From the NCBI GenBank assembly GCA_033439265.1, contig JAVTVX010000020.1, positions 20,602,001 to 20,666,000 on the forward strand: a DNA stretch of 64,000 nucleotides, written 5' to 3'. Below the pieces are notes generated by a model. The model was not told the origin of the DNA and made no database searches. It saw nothing but the letters and a program-made list of their open reading frames with translations. Shown here piece by piece: positions 25,046 through 38,049 of the stretch. Position numbers and translations under genes: made by a program. This DNA comes from Dillenia suffruticosa. Lineage: Eukaryota > Streptophyta > Magnoliopsida > Dilleniales > Dilleniaceae. Each line of letters begins with the position of its first letter. The stretch's first letter is position 1.

Positions 25046-26344
25046 GAGCACTCAACGCATGCCTATGGTACAATTTTGCTTCGATGTCACTACAAAAAAA
25101 CAACCTTTTAGCCACAAATTTAGCGACGAAAATTTTAAAAAAATTCGTCGCTAAAAACATTAGCTACGGATTTAGCGACGAAAAATTTTTCGTCGCTAAT
25201 AACACGTCGCAAAAATTTAGCGACGAAAATTAGAAATCCGTCGCTAAATTTAGCGACGAAAATTGAAATTCGTCGCTAAATTTAGCGATAAATAATTTTT
25301 CGTCGCTAAAATTCGTCACAAATTTTAGCGACGAAAAATTATCCATCGCTAAATTAACAACATAAAAAACATCCGTTACTAAATTTAGCGACGAAAATCT
25401 AAAATTCGTCGCTAAATTTAGCGACAGATAATTTTTGTCGCTAAAATCCGTCACTAAGTTAGGGGAAAAAAATCTGTAATAATAAAAAAATCCGTCGCAA
25501 AAGTCCGTCACTAAATTCAGCGACGGATTCATATCCGTCGCTGATTTCAAATTCCGTCAAATGAAATGTTCAGGGAGGGTACGTGTCACCCGAGCGCCAC
25601 CCTTGCCCACCCGAGCCCGCCCGCCCGAGCGCGTACCACCTGAGCCAGCACCCCGCACCCCGCACCCCGCACAGGCACTCTTAATTGCTGGAAAATGCCT
25701 TCTGCCTCCACCGTGGTTCGAACTCTGAACTCCGCACTCCTCCGAACTCATGCATGCAACCTGTAAACCACCGAATCAAAAATATTATTATGATATAAAT
25801 TTCTTTTTTATTATTTATTATCTTTATTTCACATTTTTCTAATAATAATAAAATAATATATAATAATAATTTAAAATAATAAATATAATAACTTTTTTTA
25901 TTTATATCACCCACCTAAAATAATATTAATTAAAAATAATAAATATGATAATTTTTAATAAAATAAAAAATAATAAAATACTAATTTAAAATAAAATAAT
26001 AAATTAATTAAAAAATATGTTTATATTATATTTTGATTTCTTCTTTTTTCTTTTATCTTATTATCTTATTTTTTTTTCATTTTTATTTTATTTTTTTAAT
26101 CCATAATTTAAAAATGGATTACAATATCTCAAAACTATAAAATTATAATTATCAATAAATTATAATATATTAATAATTTAAAAAATCTATATATTTAATT
26201 ACAAAATATTTTTATTCGTTATAATAAAATTATTATATATAAGAAATGAGAGTAGAAAGAAAAAAAAAACCCCAAAAATAGAGATAAGGAAAAAAAAGTG
26301 AGAATAGAAAACAAAGAGAAGGAAGAAAGTCACACAACAACACT

Positions 26345-26400
26345 TGTGGTGCAGTGGTAACATGTTTTCGAGATCCAAGTCCAAGGTTCGAATCCTTTCA
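26345..26400 (+). repeat. tRNA-like module in element 2
   Basis: TGGTGCAGTGGTAACATG fits an A box and GGTTCGAATCC is a textbook B box about 35 bases later. The module lies directly beside the GC-rich block, as in element 1. Acceptor-stem pairing is not convincing, so it is called tRNA-like only. Confidence 0.5.
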
Positions 26401-26420
26401 ACTACATATTTTTTTGTGGC

Positions 26421-26594
26421 ACGTCCTAGCAGGGCGGGCGCCCGTGCCTGCCTGGGCGGCCAGGCGGGCGCCCGTGCCTGCCTGGGCGGCCAGGCGGGCG
26501 CCCGTGCCTGCCTCGGCGGCCAGGCCGGCACGCCCCAGCACGTGCGGGCACCCAGGCAGGCAGGCGCCCGTGCGTGCATGGGCCAGCGCCCGCG
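26421..26594. repeat. GC-rich repeat block inside element 2
   Basis: Three near-perfect tandem units of about 36 bases containing GGCGGGCGCCCGTGCCTGCC, followed by more diverged GC-rich sequence. It corresponds to the longer block in element 1. Confidence 0.85.
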
Positions 26595-27552
26595 AATACT
26601 TAATTAAAAAATTTATATTATTAAATATAATAATACAAATAAAATAAAATTACCTATACAATAATAAAAAATATTAAATCAAAAAAAAGAAAAAAAATAA
26701 TAAATTAATTTAAAAATATATATAATTTAAATAAAATAAAATATATGGTTTTTTTTAAGAATTAAGAAATATAATATAATAAAATAAAATGTAAATTAAA
26801 ATATTATAAAATAATAATATGATTTGTTAATATAAAATAATAAAATAAAATAAAAATAAAATAAAATTATAATTAAAAGAAGATAAAATTCAACGACGGA
26901 TTTGGAATCCGTCGCTGAAATTATTAAAATAAAATAAAAATAAAACAAAACTGTAATTATTCAGCGACGGATTTAGAATCCGTAACTAAATTAGTCACGG
27001 ATTTGGAAATTCGTCGCTAAATTAAATTCGGTTGTTAAATTAATTTTTTTAATTTAAATATTATATTAATATTATATTTTATTTAATTATATATAAAAAA
27101 CCTATTTAGCGACGGATTTCAAATTCGTCGCTGAATCAGCCACGGATTTAGAAATCTGTCGCTAAACCGTGGTTGTTAAATTAATTTTTTAATTTAAATA
27201 TTATATTAATATTTTATTTTATTTAATTATATATAAAAAACTTATTTTACGACGAAATTTGCAACGAAAAATTTTTTTTGTCGCCAATTAGCGACGAATT
27301 TAGTTACGAAAATTTTTTTATCACTAATTAGCGACGAATTTAGCCATGAAAATTTTTTCGTCACTAATTAGCGACGAATTTTGCTACGAATGATGTGTCC
27401 GTCGCTAATTTAGTCACGACTTGCTTTTCGTTGCAAATTTTATGGCAAATTAGCAACGAAAAAGTTTTTGTCGCTAAATTCGTAGCAAAATAGCGACGAA
27501 TTTTTTCCATCGCCAAAATCCGTGGCTAAAACCATATTTTTTTGTAGTGTGT

Positions 27553-30500
27553 CATAACACAGCCAAATCAATAATAAAGCTAATAAATCAATTCCCTTGT
27601 GTATTATAAATATTAAAGAAAATTTTAACATTATGTCATAGTGTTATGTTATGTTGGCAAGACCCAAGACTTGGGTATGAAAGAGAGTCTCTCCAAATTG
27701 TCATTTGTTATTAGTTTGGCTTCTTTTTACCATCCCAATCCCAAGCTGATTGGACTTAAGCATTGACATTGAAATTGGAACATCTCTGCCAAATATAATA
27801 GCCCTATAGCACAAGTGTCCAACACATTATGGTGCAAAACTATTCAATTGCCCTGCCTGCACATCTTCCATTGTCAGACTTAATAAATCTGACAACCATG
27901 GAAGAGGCTGAAGCCCCAGAGCCTCGGTATGCATTATTTTCCAATATATGATTAAATAAATGCCACCATACCTTTTAAAAAAATCAAGTCAATTACAGTA
28001 CCCAATGCCATCTCTAGTATATTTATAAAAGTTAAATGTCATACATAAGCATAAGCTTCCATATTATTATGCAAGTGTCTCAAATGTATATTGTTCTTGT
28101 AGTTCAAAACATTAAAAAAAAAAATCCTTTCAGAAATGGTGGAGTCGGGGGTGTTGACTTGGATTGATGATTGGCTTCATGTGCTCCTCCATGCTTTTAT
28201 TTCTGGCTTGATATGCTACGGATTGAACTAATGTAATATGATGAGAATGTTAGATAGAGTAGGCAACTTTGGAGTATTATATAAATAATCAAGCAATGCA
28301 AGAATTTACATCTCTTGCTCTCTAAATGACTCTCAGAGATAATCTCTGTGTGCATGTGTGTGTGTGTGTAAGTTTTGTTGCTGCTTACTGAAAATATGTA
28401 GAATAGGCTTGTGTGCCATGATAAATAGCCTTAAAAAGCAGAAGAAATTGAGTACCTATGATTCAAATCTAAGATAAATGCCCGAATGAGATGATACTTA
28501 TTTGATTAAACAGTACCCAAAAAAAAGTATATTTTTATGTGAGTTCTAAATTTGAAAATAAAAAATTTTTAGATGAAACATAATTCGGAATCTTATATAG
28601 GAAATTTTATTTTCGTATAAGAAAATTAAACTTTTTAAACTCACAATTGATAATTTTTTTTTTTTTTGATAAATAAGATATATAATAGGCAAAGGAATCC
28701 ATGTTATAAGTTTTGGCTACAGACATTCATACATGGATACTAATGACCGGTCCATAAATTCTTCCAGGTAAATGGACTCACAACTTGACTTTTAATTATA
28801 TCTGCAATGTCCATAATGCCCTCGAGGTTTAGACTTTTCACCCAAATGTTGAGTTGAAACTTTTGGACTTTTGTGGCAAAAAGAAATTAGAATTTAGAAT
28901 TAAACAAAGAGTCTGGGGCTGACAAAATTACCCAGACCATTTGAACCTAATCCATAAAAAAAAAATTTATTTATAAAAATATATTTAAAATATAACTGTT
29001 TAATATTTTAACGAAGTACCGATGATAGATTTGATTGAATAATAAAAAATATAATTTAAATTGAATATTTTAAAATAATAAAAATATTCATAGTAATGTA
29101 AATATTCATAGTAATGAATCTTAATGATGAATCTTAATTTGTCAAAGGCATGAATGATACACGACTTTTAAGCTTTGGCTTTTCTAACTAGCTTGCAATT
29201 TTCTATATGGTGCAATAGGGTTTAGTCAACGAAAATAATTTTTAATTGTTTCAAATCTTAATCTATGGGTTCAAATAATAATTGTATATGATCATACAGA
29301 TGCATGATCTTGAAAAAAAAAATATCTTAGTTTGCCCATATCTCTTTCCATAAACCATTAAAATGTTATTGCTGAAGACTTTTCGTAATTGATTTTCAAT
29401 TTTGAAATATGGGTATCGGTTAACATAGATGTTAGAAGATATCAAGTATTCGATATCAAATATTCTAATAATATATGATATTATCGGACAATAGACAATC
29501 CAAACATAACAAAATTTTAAATATAAAATTTATACAAACATGTTATGGTTGATTTGTCCCAAGATATCTCATGCAGTAAATATTAATTAAAATGAAGTTT
29601 TTTTTTTTCCTTCATATAATTTAGTTTCACTTAATTTCAACTGTCATTAAAAAATAAAAGAGTTATTTGGGAGGGGAAAAGAATTTTCTAAAAATTAAAA
29701 GGCTGTATCAAGTTTTATTTATTGTTACTATTTGTAAGCTTATAAATTTATTTAATGACTCTTTTTTATTATAAGATAAAAATTTTTGAATTAATTTTGT
29801 GATTTTTCTTATATTGTTAAAACTTTTTCTCATAAAGTAAAAATGTAATAATTATTTCAAATCATCTGTAAAATTGTCAAAAAATATTTAATTTTGTATG
29901 AATAGCAATGCTGAAAAGAAGAAATAGTTTGAAATGTTTGCTTACTTTGGAACATGAGAAGAAGGTAAAAGAAAATGTTGAAACGTTGATTTAGGTTAGG
30001 AATCATTGTTTTTTCACTTGGAGAACTAAAATAATAGGTTTAAAAATTGAAGAATTAAAACACAATAAACACATAATTTATGTGTGCTTTCGTGGGCGTG
30101 GTACATGTGTGCTTGAGAGAGAGAGAGTATTTATCAACAACAAATGATTTAGTAGGAAAAATAATATATTTCTTAATCAAAATTTGAATTCAAATATTAA
30201 AAATACAAATAATTTCTCAGAAAAGGGGTATGATGGCGATTCAAACCAAATTAGACGAATTATGAAAAAAATTGATTTTGGATAGAGATCGATGGAAAAA
30301 TATTCCACGGAAACAAATTGATTTTGAAAAGCGATTCATGGAAAGATATAAGAAAGAGAAGGTTGAGTCGATTGTTGTCCATACGTAATGTCCTCCTTGC
30401 CTTCGAGATAAAGACATTTTACCAATAATTTTTTTTTATCAGCAAAAAATAGAAAGGATTTTATTAATAAGAATGCACAGACATCACCGGTTTGCATAAG

Positions 30501-31407
30501 ATAATATTGTATCATACAAATACCAATTTCTTTGCTTTTGGTCTATTTGGTTTAACCAATAAAATTCAGATGATAATTAACAATGATAGTCAATACTTAA
30601 TAACTATTGCTAATTGATATTACTGCTTGATTATCATATAAAATAACCAAAGAATAAATTTGTAGTGGTTAAATCTATTATATATTTTAAAATATATCTT
30701 CTCATATTATTATTAAATATTAAAATATAAAATTTATAAATATAATATTCATATTTTTTTAATAATTAATTTAAATACATATTATAAAATTGATCTAAGT
30801 CATATAAATATCCATGATTTTTATAAGAAAAGATTTCGTTTAGTCCAAATCCATACCAAATTATAATTTAAATAAATCTTAACTTATAGAAAAATTAAAA
30901 AAAAAATAAAAATTGTAAAAAAGTATAAATATATATATATATATATATATATAATAAGTAAAATAATTTAAATAATTTTCAACTACTTAAATATGTTTGT
31001 TGTCACTTGTCAGAAAAAATAATAAAAAATATATTTAAAAATAACTTCTAAACTATCAGTTCAAATTTTATCAGTTATGAACTGAGTCAACAAATGCTAT
31101 TTTTGGTAGTTAAAATGGTCATCAAACAAAAATACCTTTTGTAAATATGCCTTCCTTCTGGTTCAACAGCGAATTCCCTATCACTTGAAACTTGGTTGGT
31201 CGAATAAATAATAATAATAATAATAAAACGATTTTTTACCTTCCTAGGATAAAGTTTCAGTTTGATTTGTATGGAAAAATTTTGTTAAAATGCTTTCCGA
31301 GGAAATTGCATTACTCCCTATATAATATAATATACTTTTAGTACCTAACCTTTTTTCTTATATAATATATTTAGCCCCATACATTGCATTACTCCCCCTC
31401 CCCATCA

Positions 31408-31411
<4 letters not shown>
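27553..31411. other. AT-rich intergenic DNA
   Basis: Nearly 4 kb with no recognisable gene. It holds a short GT run near 28355-28370, a poly-T at about 28656-28669 and a (TA)n run at 30929-30953. Two stretches (28656 onward and 30430 onward) begin with poly-T followed by GATAAATAAG or ATCAGCAAAAAATAG, as the 3' ends of inverted plant retroelements often do; this is too weak to call. Confidence 0.5.

Positions 31412-31489
<78 letters not shown>
31412..31489. repeat. (CT)n microsatellite in the YUCCA-like 5' leader
   Basis: About 39 CT units ending some 50 bases before the start codon of the YUCCA-like gene, so probably in its 5' untranslated leader or core promoter. A second short CT run lies in intron 1 (about 32226-32247). 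Confidence 0.93.
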
Positions 31490-31492
<3 letters not shown>

Positions 31493-31542
31493 TCTTCGTA
31501 AAACACCTTTCTTCTCCTCTTCAATCCTAACGACTTAGGATA

Positions 31543-33652
31543 ATGAGTCAAGAAACACGAGAGCAAGTGGTGATCGTGGTCGGAGCTGGCCCAGCAGGGT
31601 TAGCCACCGCGGCATGTCTCGCCTCGCTTTCCATCCCATATATGCTCATTGAGCGTGAAGATTTCTATGCTCCTATCTGGACAAAAAAATCATATGATAG
31701 GCTCCATCTTCACTTGGCCAAGCATTTCTGTGAGCTCCCTCACATGTCTATGCCCGCCGACTATCCTACATATGTTCCCCGACCTCAGTTTGTGCAATAC
31801 TTAGACAACTATGTTAAGCAGTTTCACATTAAACCCATGTATAATAGGTCTGTGATTCGAGCGGAGTACGAGGAAGTTTCGCAGAAGTGGCACATCAAGG
31901 TCCACAATTCCATGTCTAATGAGACCGAAGAGTATCATACTAGATTCCTAATTATTGCCACCGGAGAGACCAGTGATACATTTATTCCGGATGTGGAAGG
32001 CCTCCACACATTTTCGGGTCGGGTCATTCACTCGACCCAATACAAGTCCGGAAAAGAGTTCAGTGACAAGAATGTTTTGGTTATTGGGTCCGGGAATTCT
32101 GGTATGGAGATTGCATTTGATCTCTCTAATTATGGAGCCAAAACTTCCATTGTTGTTCGTAGTCCGGTAAGCAAAAGCACATGCTCTATATTTGTTATAT
32201 CCTATTTTCTTTGTGTTGATCTAATCTCTCTCTCTCTCTCTCTCTCTACTCAGATTCACATACTTTCAAGGGAAATGGGACACCTGGGTTTAACGCTATT
32301 GAAATATTTGCCACATGACTTTGTGGATTCATTATTGTTTTTCCTTAGCAAGATATACTATGGAGACCTTAGAAAGTATGGAATTGAAAGGCCTAAAGAG
32401 GCTCCATTTTACTTGAAAGACAAGTATGGAAAATACCCGGTTATCGATGTAGGAACTTACAAGAAGATCAAGTCCGGTGAGATTCAGGTGAGATAGCTTT
32501 TGCTTTGTCCTTAATCTGTTGGACCTTCCGTATCTTTTCGTATAATGTTTGCGTACGCCTTCGATACGTATTTCTTGGTCTTGTTTCTAGCTGTTTCTAA
32601 AATAATACACAATTATTATTACTATTATTATTATTTTACAATAAAGAGAGAGTTTTAGAATCAAATTTTAAACTTTTTTCCAACACAAAAATTTTGAATT
32701 ATCAGAGCTGTTTAGACCTAAGTTCCAGAAGTTAATTGTTGAAAAAAATTAGGTATAAATTTTTTTTTTCTTTTTTTACTTGATAATTGAGGGGAAAATA
32801 CCTTTATTGTAATAATTTATTAAGACAATAGAGATAATTCAGTATTAGATTTCATATTATATTGCTCACTATCTCTAACATAGTACCACAACTATATTTA
32901 TCTGTCTATTTCTATCATTTATATTTATTATTTTCTATTTTTAATATGGTATCAAAGTCATATCTCTCTTTTCTTTTAACAAAAATAAAGAGTTTTACGA
33001 AATCAGATTATGTTGGCTTAGGTCATATAAGAATAAGAAATTGACATAGAAGACAATATTATATGCCACCTAACTATAACAAATAATGCACCAAACTCTG
33101 TCACATTATGTCATAAAGATTAAGATGGTTTGGCTTGAATTCATAAGTTTTGTTTTTGACATTAACTTAGGATAAATATATGCGGTCTTCGTAGGTTCTG
33201 CCGGCGGTCACAAGCATCAAAGGCGGCGAAGTGTTCTTCAAGGACGGGAAGTCGCATGCCTTTGATGTCATTATCTTCGCCACGGGCTTTAAAAGATCCA
33301 CAACTCAGTGGCTCAAGGTATATATATAATAATATTTAATTCCACACTCAATCCGATTTTCCACCCTTCTGTTTGAAAAGAAAAGACAACCCACTGCACA
33401 AGAATTTGAAAATATATATACAAAAAGCTCATTAAGTAAAGAATGATGTATAACACAAAAGCTCACCTTTTCTTTTAACAGGGAGATGATTACTTATTGG
33501 GGGATGATGGAATAAGTAAACAAGAATTTCCAAACCAATGGAAGGGTAAAAATGGTCTTTACTGTGTTGGATTGGCAAGGAAAGGGCTATATGGGATTAG
33601 CATGGATGCCAAGCTCGTAGCTGACCATATCATGACCTCTGCGATGTTATGA
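31543..33652 (+). CDS. YUCCA-type flavin monooxygenase (indole-3-pyruvate monooxygenase, YUC10/11-like)
   Basis: The family converts indole-3-pyruvate to the auxin indole-3-acetic acid using FAD, NADPH and O2. Exons are 31543-32166, 32254-32487, 33195-33317 and 33482-33652, all GT-AG and in phase, giving 383 residues. That is short for the family and typical of the YUC10/11 branch. The FAD motif GAGPAG is at residues 14-19, the FMO-type motif [11 protein letters not shown] lies near 155-166, and the NADPH motif GSGNSG is at 182-187. FATGF at 314-318 replaces the more usual FATGY. The start follows a CT-rich leader and gives the family's normal N-terminus. No tandem copy is seen. The subfamily call comes from length and motif memory; the enzyme class is firm. 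Confidence 0.93.
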
Positions 33653-36125
33653 TCATCCCATCCCCATTAGAAAATAATGTTGTCTAAAATTTTTTTCAAA
33701 TCTGGTTTGCTTTTTGGAATACAAACTATTGGTATTTCTGTTTCGTTTGAAGAAAGTTCTGTCAAATGTCCTGTGCATGTTACCTGAAGATCCAAATTGT
33801 AAGCAAACAATGATAAATCTGCATTTCACCAATCATGTTTTGCCTTGGTCTGGCTCAGTAGTTATAAGAAGAGAAATGCTATTTCTTAACAAATGTTTGG
33901 ATCTCATTCTATTTCACATTACCATTTTATCACACTTATTAATTATAAAAATGATAAAAAAAATTCAGTTATTAAAAAACAAGAAATAAGTTTTGTTTTC
34001 TGCAAAATCAGTAAAACCCACGATGATACATACTTCATTTTTAATATTATCGTTATAAAAATATTAAAATAATTTTAAAAGAAAATATTTTTCTTCATAA
34101 CAAAAGAGGTCTCAAAGAAGTACGAGAACCAATGTGGGCACCATTTCGTTGGTGCCACAACTTGGAGTAGGTGACTTCTTTCAAGACTGATGTTGAAAAA
34201 TCATACTATTAAATTTTAAAATTATAAATTCTACTGAACCCGAGTTAAATAATTTCTCGGGAAAATGCATTTTCCAAGGAAGGGGCCCAGGCCCTGCTTG
34301 TTGGGATCATAACAATGTGACCATCCCTGAATTTATGGATTGCAAAGCAACATTGAAAAGTCTCACATTCATCGTCTATCGACAGAGATGGGCTTGAAAA
34401 TTTCATGGATTTATTTATTATTATTATTATTTTTTTGACATTACAACCAAAGCTGGAGTCTGACCATCCATAAATAAACTTTTACAAGGGTTTTGTCCAA
34501 TCGTGCTTTTCTGATTACAAGACATAATCCCAAAAGAGTTTCATAATTCCAGATTGTGACCCATTGAAAAATGATCCTAAATCATAATTCCTCGTATACT
34601 ATATATATACCATATGTATTAATACTCGTTGCTACCTTTAAAAAGAAAAAGAAAAAAAAAAGTAGTTCCTTTCAATGGGAAAAAGATCATAACCTTTGCG
34701 TCCTCCTGGAAGATGAGGGTTCCCCCACGTAGTCTCTGTACGGACACCTACTCTTGTAGAACACATTCTTCTCGTCGATTAACGTGGGTAGTTTATGATT
34801 TTACTTTACATTTCCTTGTAATTATTATTCTTTTTAATTGGTTAGTTTATGATTTGACAGCTTAATTAACATCCGACTAACACTTATATTTGACATAACA
34901 AACCATAGTTTTGAAGTTTGGTATACCAGTAATTTCACTGGTAAATCTATTTTATTTAGTAATCGTAGAATGTTGAACACCCCCCCCCCTCTCTCTCTCT
35001 CTCTCTTCGTCCGTTGCGCTCAACGTGATCCTCTCTGACCTTTGTGGGGTTGGGTGTCTGATTCAAAAAAAGGTAATGTGGGTCTGTTCAAACCTGTCCC
35101 GTTCGTTTCCCGAAACAAATTGTTTTCTAATATTGATCCGACAACTTTGTCCTTACATATTTCTTTAATCACGCTGAGGAGACTTGTGATTAGAGAATAA
35201 CAATTTAAATAATAAAATTTATTCTAATAAATATTTTTTTTTATAATTTCTTTTCTTATGCAGTCGGGAATGGGATGAACAAAAATATCACACAAGAAAA
35301 ATTTTTATATTCTTTTATATTTTATTTTCTTAAAATAGAAAAAGAAAAAAAGAGAGAAAAATTATCTAAAGAGAAACATCTTCAACTTGTTGAGCAACAA
35401 ATTAATTTTTATTTTTAATTTATTTGTAATATATATCAATTAAACAATTTTTTAATAAAAAATAATGGTTTTTCCAATTAAGAACTAATTTTTTTAATAA
35501 AAACTAAAATAATTTTTTAAATGCCCCAAATAAAATTAAAAGGGCATTTTCTGTACTTGAGGAAGGATGGCGTTGGAATGGAAGGGTGAGTATGGTAGCA
35601 GAGTACTGAGCACACTTGAAAGAATCCAAGTTTACTTCTTATGGTCTTTTCATTTATAAGAAGATCCTCAGAAACAACATTTATGAGCGACAGATACAAG
35701 AAAAGAAGCACACCATGTTGTTCCTATGGACAACATTTGTAAAGCCTGAGAGTACCCTTTGAAAGTTAATTAACCAAAATTTTTAATATTAAAAAAATAT
35801 TAACATAAGAATAATTTTTATTCCGTTATAAAATTATTGTACTCTTTGTTTCTAATTTTCTCCTTTGAAGTTTTTAGTAATCAATGCAGTCCTTTTTTAT
35901 TGTTCTGCACAAATTAAATTGGCTAAGACACAAGATAGGAAATTGCTTTTATAATATTCAAATTTACCCGCAAAAACATATTACATGCTGTGCTGGAATA
36001 GGAGCTCTTATTAGGGTGAAATATAGCTCTTCCTCATTTTTGGTAATGCAAAAGCCACTAAGCCCTTTTTATTGTTTTCTTACCAAAAAACCATAACTTG
36101 TTACTTTCTATACATGTTACAACAT
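33653..36125. other. Intergenic, nothing recognised
   Basis: AT-rich sequence between the YUCCA-like gene and the convergent 11S gene A. It contains a poly-C/(CT)n junction at about 34980-35008 and scattered short frames without motifs. The last 250 bases are probably the 3' untranslated region of gene A on the minus strand. Confidence 0.5.
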
Positions 36126-37138
36126 TTAGGCAGCAGCCGTTCTTCCACTTGACCTATAGGTTGGGGCAAGAAGGGTAACCTCCTCCCTGTTGTACTTGAG
36201 CCTTGAAGCCTCTTCTCGTGAGATTTGGTATGAATTAGCAATGACATCCACGGGCAAGCTCCTCATGACCGAGGTCTTGCCAGAGAGAGGACTGATCATG
36301 GCATTGGCATTGGTCTTAAATGCCACCCACTCGAATCCTTCGTTTTCAGCTTGTTTCACCAAGGCAAAGTTTTGTGGAGCGATCACCAAGTCACCCTCCC
36401 TAAGCACATCATCGAACACAGCCTGTCCCCTTTCTGATACAATCTGAACCCTAGCGCTTCCGCTAAGTCCGTAAATCACGCTATGAGCGTTCAAGTTGTA
36501 GTGTGGTGCCATCATTGCATTCTGCGTACACATACAATGTCAACACCTACAAATTAGTATGTATAAACTCGCCTTCCATTATTAAAAACCAAATGAGCTT
36601 GTGAAGTTAATCATATTCTCACCTTGTAGAGCTTTCCATGCTCCGCGCTCAACTGGAGGAACTCAAGGATGGGGAGGTTATAGCTATTGAGAGAGCTAAG
36701 GCGTCCGGCTTGTGCGGTGTAGACATCAGCACGGGTAGGGTCTGCAAGGGTCTCAATAAGTCTGGAAGAGCAAATGGTCTCCTCTAAGCCATTGACATTG
36801 GGGACTCTTCGATCTTCCCTCTCTTGCTCCTCGCGGCTCAAGGTTGGGCTCGAAATTTGAAGTCCGCCTTCAACCCTCACGATGTTGCCCCGCCGGTCTT
36901 CTGGGTTCTGAAGCTTCTTTGCAGTCTCAATGCTCACGCCAAAAGCCTCCGCCAACATTCTAGTGTCGAAGCCCCTAAAGACGCTGCTGCCAGAGGTCTC
37001 CTCCTGGCCCTTTCGGAAGATAGTCCTTTTTCCATCTCGTGGGTTTCCAGCAAGAGAGAATCTCTATAGAAACAGTACAAAAATACACAAATTTGTGCCA
37101 AATTTAGGAACTTGATTTTTCAGAAGTCATTTCATCCC

Positions 37139-37169
<31 letters not shown>

Positions 37170-37889
37170 TTGATGTTTGAAATGCCACATGAATCTTGTC
37201 CTTATCAATTTTCAATTTTTTTGCACTTACTCTAGCATTGGAATCGAGCTGATTGGCGTCATTGGCAGTGTCAAGGAAAACAAGGGCAACAAGAGGCTCA
37301 TCACCATCATTATAGCACCAATGTGCAACACCTGCAGGCAATGCAATGAGATCGCCCTGGCGATATCGTCCGATCTTCTGATGCTGATCTCTGAATTTCT
37401 GTCTGCTTCCTTGTTGAGATTCTTGTTGTGATTGATATGTCTCGGGGCAACCAGGTGCCATCACCCCTGTAACTCCCCTGCCTGTGCTCTCCGATGCACA
37501 AGATACAAACATTTAGAATATGCAGTTATACGTAAAATAATACCTATAATGTATAGAAATGTGTAGAGATTTTGGACTTGACCTTGGGAAATGTAGGTCA
37601 GTCTAGGAGCGTTGGTGTAAGAAGGCAAGAGAAGGGCTCGAGATTCAATAGTGTGGCGAATGACAGCCACACCAGCGCACTCAAATTGCTCGTTGGATTG
37701 GTCCCAGTACTCGGTCACACCGGCTTCTGACACCTCTTTTCTAGTAGGCTGCTGGGTGCTGATACGCCTCAGCTCGCACTCTCTTCTCCGTCCCTGCAGC
37801 TCAGGATCCCTCGACGGATCATAGGAGAGGCAACAGTGGGTGAATGCAAGGATGCATAGGGATAGTACAAGCACAGAAGACCTTGCCAT
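36126..37889 (-). CDS. 11S globulin seed storage protein, minus-strand gene A
   Basis: Double-cupin storage protein. Exons on the minus strand are 37889-37583, 37481-37231, 37063-36623 and 36521-36126, all in phase, giving 464 residues. I chose [19 protein letters not shown] at 37889 because it starts a signal peptide and lies about 75 bases after a TATA box; an in-frame ATG at 38030 lies upstream of that box. Motifs present are ECELRRI (first Cys), FECAGV (second Cys), GCPETY (interchain Cys) and the processing site N277-G278 in [11 protein letters not shown] poly-T/A tract lies within intron 2 (about 37139-37165). It shares exon lengths 307 and 441 with gene B (45163-46856) but is clearly diverged from it. 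It differs more from the plus-strand pair at 10.7-16.2 kb. Confidence 0.94.
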
Positions 37890-37963
37890 AATGCCTATGA
37901 GAGAGGAGAGATTATTATGTTTTTTGGGTTTTTTATGGGAAATGGAGAATGGGGTTTGTGGGA

Positions 37964-38045
37964 TTTTATAAAGCAAGTGCGAAGGGAAGCGTTTGACACC
38001 TAAGAGATAGTTGGGTGTATGATTAGCCATTTTTCACCTTGCATG
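37964..38045 (-). promoter_or_regulatory. TATA and RY box of 11S gene A
   Basis: Minus-strand TTTATAAAA (37964-37972) is the likely TATA box. CATGCAA (38039-38045, minus strand) is an RY-type seed element upstream. Both sit where they do in the other cluster members. Confidence 0.65.
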
Positions 38046-38049
38046 GGGC

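Larger units (their letters stand above)
25088..27549 (-). mobile_element. Non-autonomous CACTA-type transposon, element 2
   Basis: The ends are CACTACAAAAAAACAACC on the left and, read inverted, CACTACAAAAAAATATGG on the right. The 3-bp target duplication is TGT (25085-25087 and 27550-27552). The right end matches the left end of element 1, so the copy is inverted. Subterminal GCGACGAAAATT arrays, the tRNA-like modules, AT-rich segments and the GC-rich block recur in reverse order. No transposase frame is present. The GC-rich block (26421-26594) is much shorter than in element 1. Confidence 0.9.

Noticed and set aside
26345..26400. A true tRNA gene
   Set aside because: A and B boxes fit, but I could not find an acceptor stem or anticodon arm that pairs properly.
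28656..30520. Inverted retroelement tails beginning with poly-T
   Set aside because: Only poly-T plus a short A/T-rich phrase; no coding or boundary evidence.
37890..38030. Earlier in-frame ATG for 11S gene A
   Set aside because: It lies upstream of the TATA box and would put non-signal sequence before a clear signal peptide.
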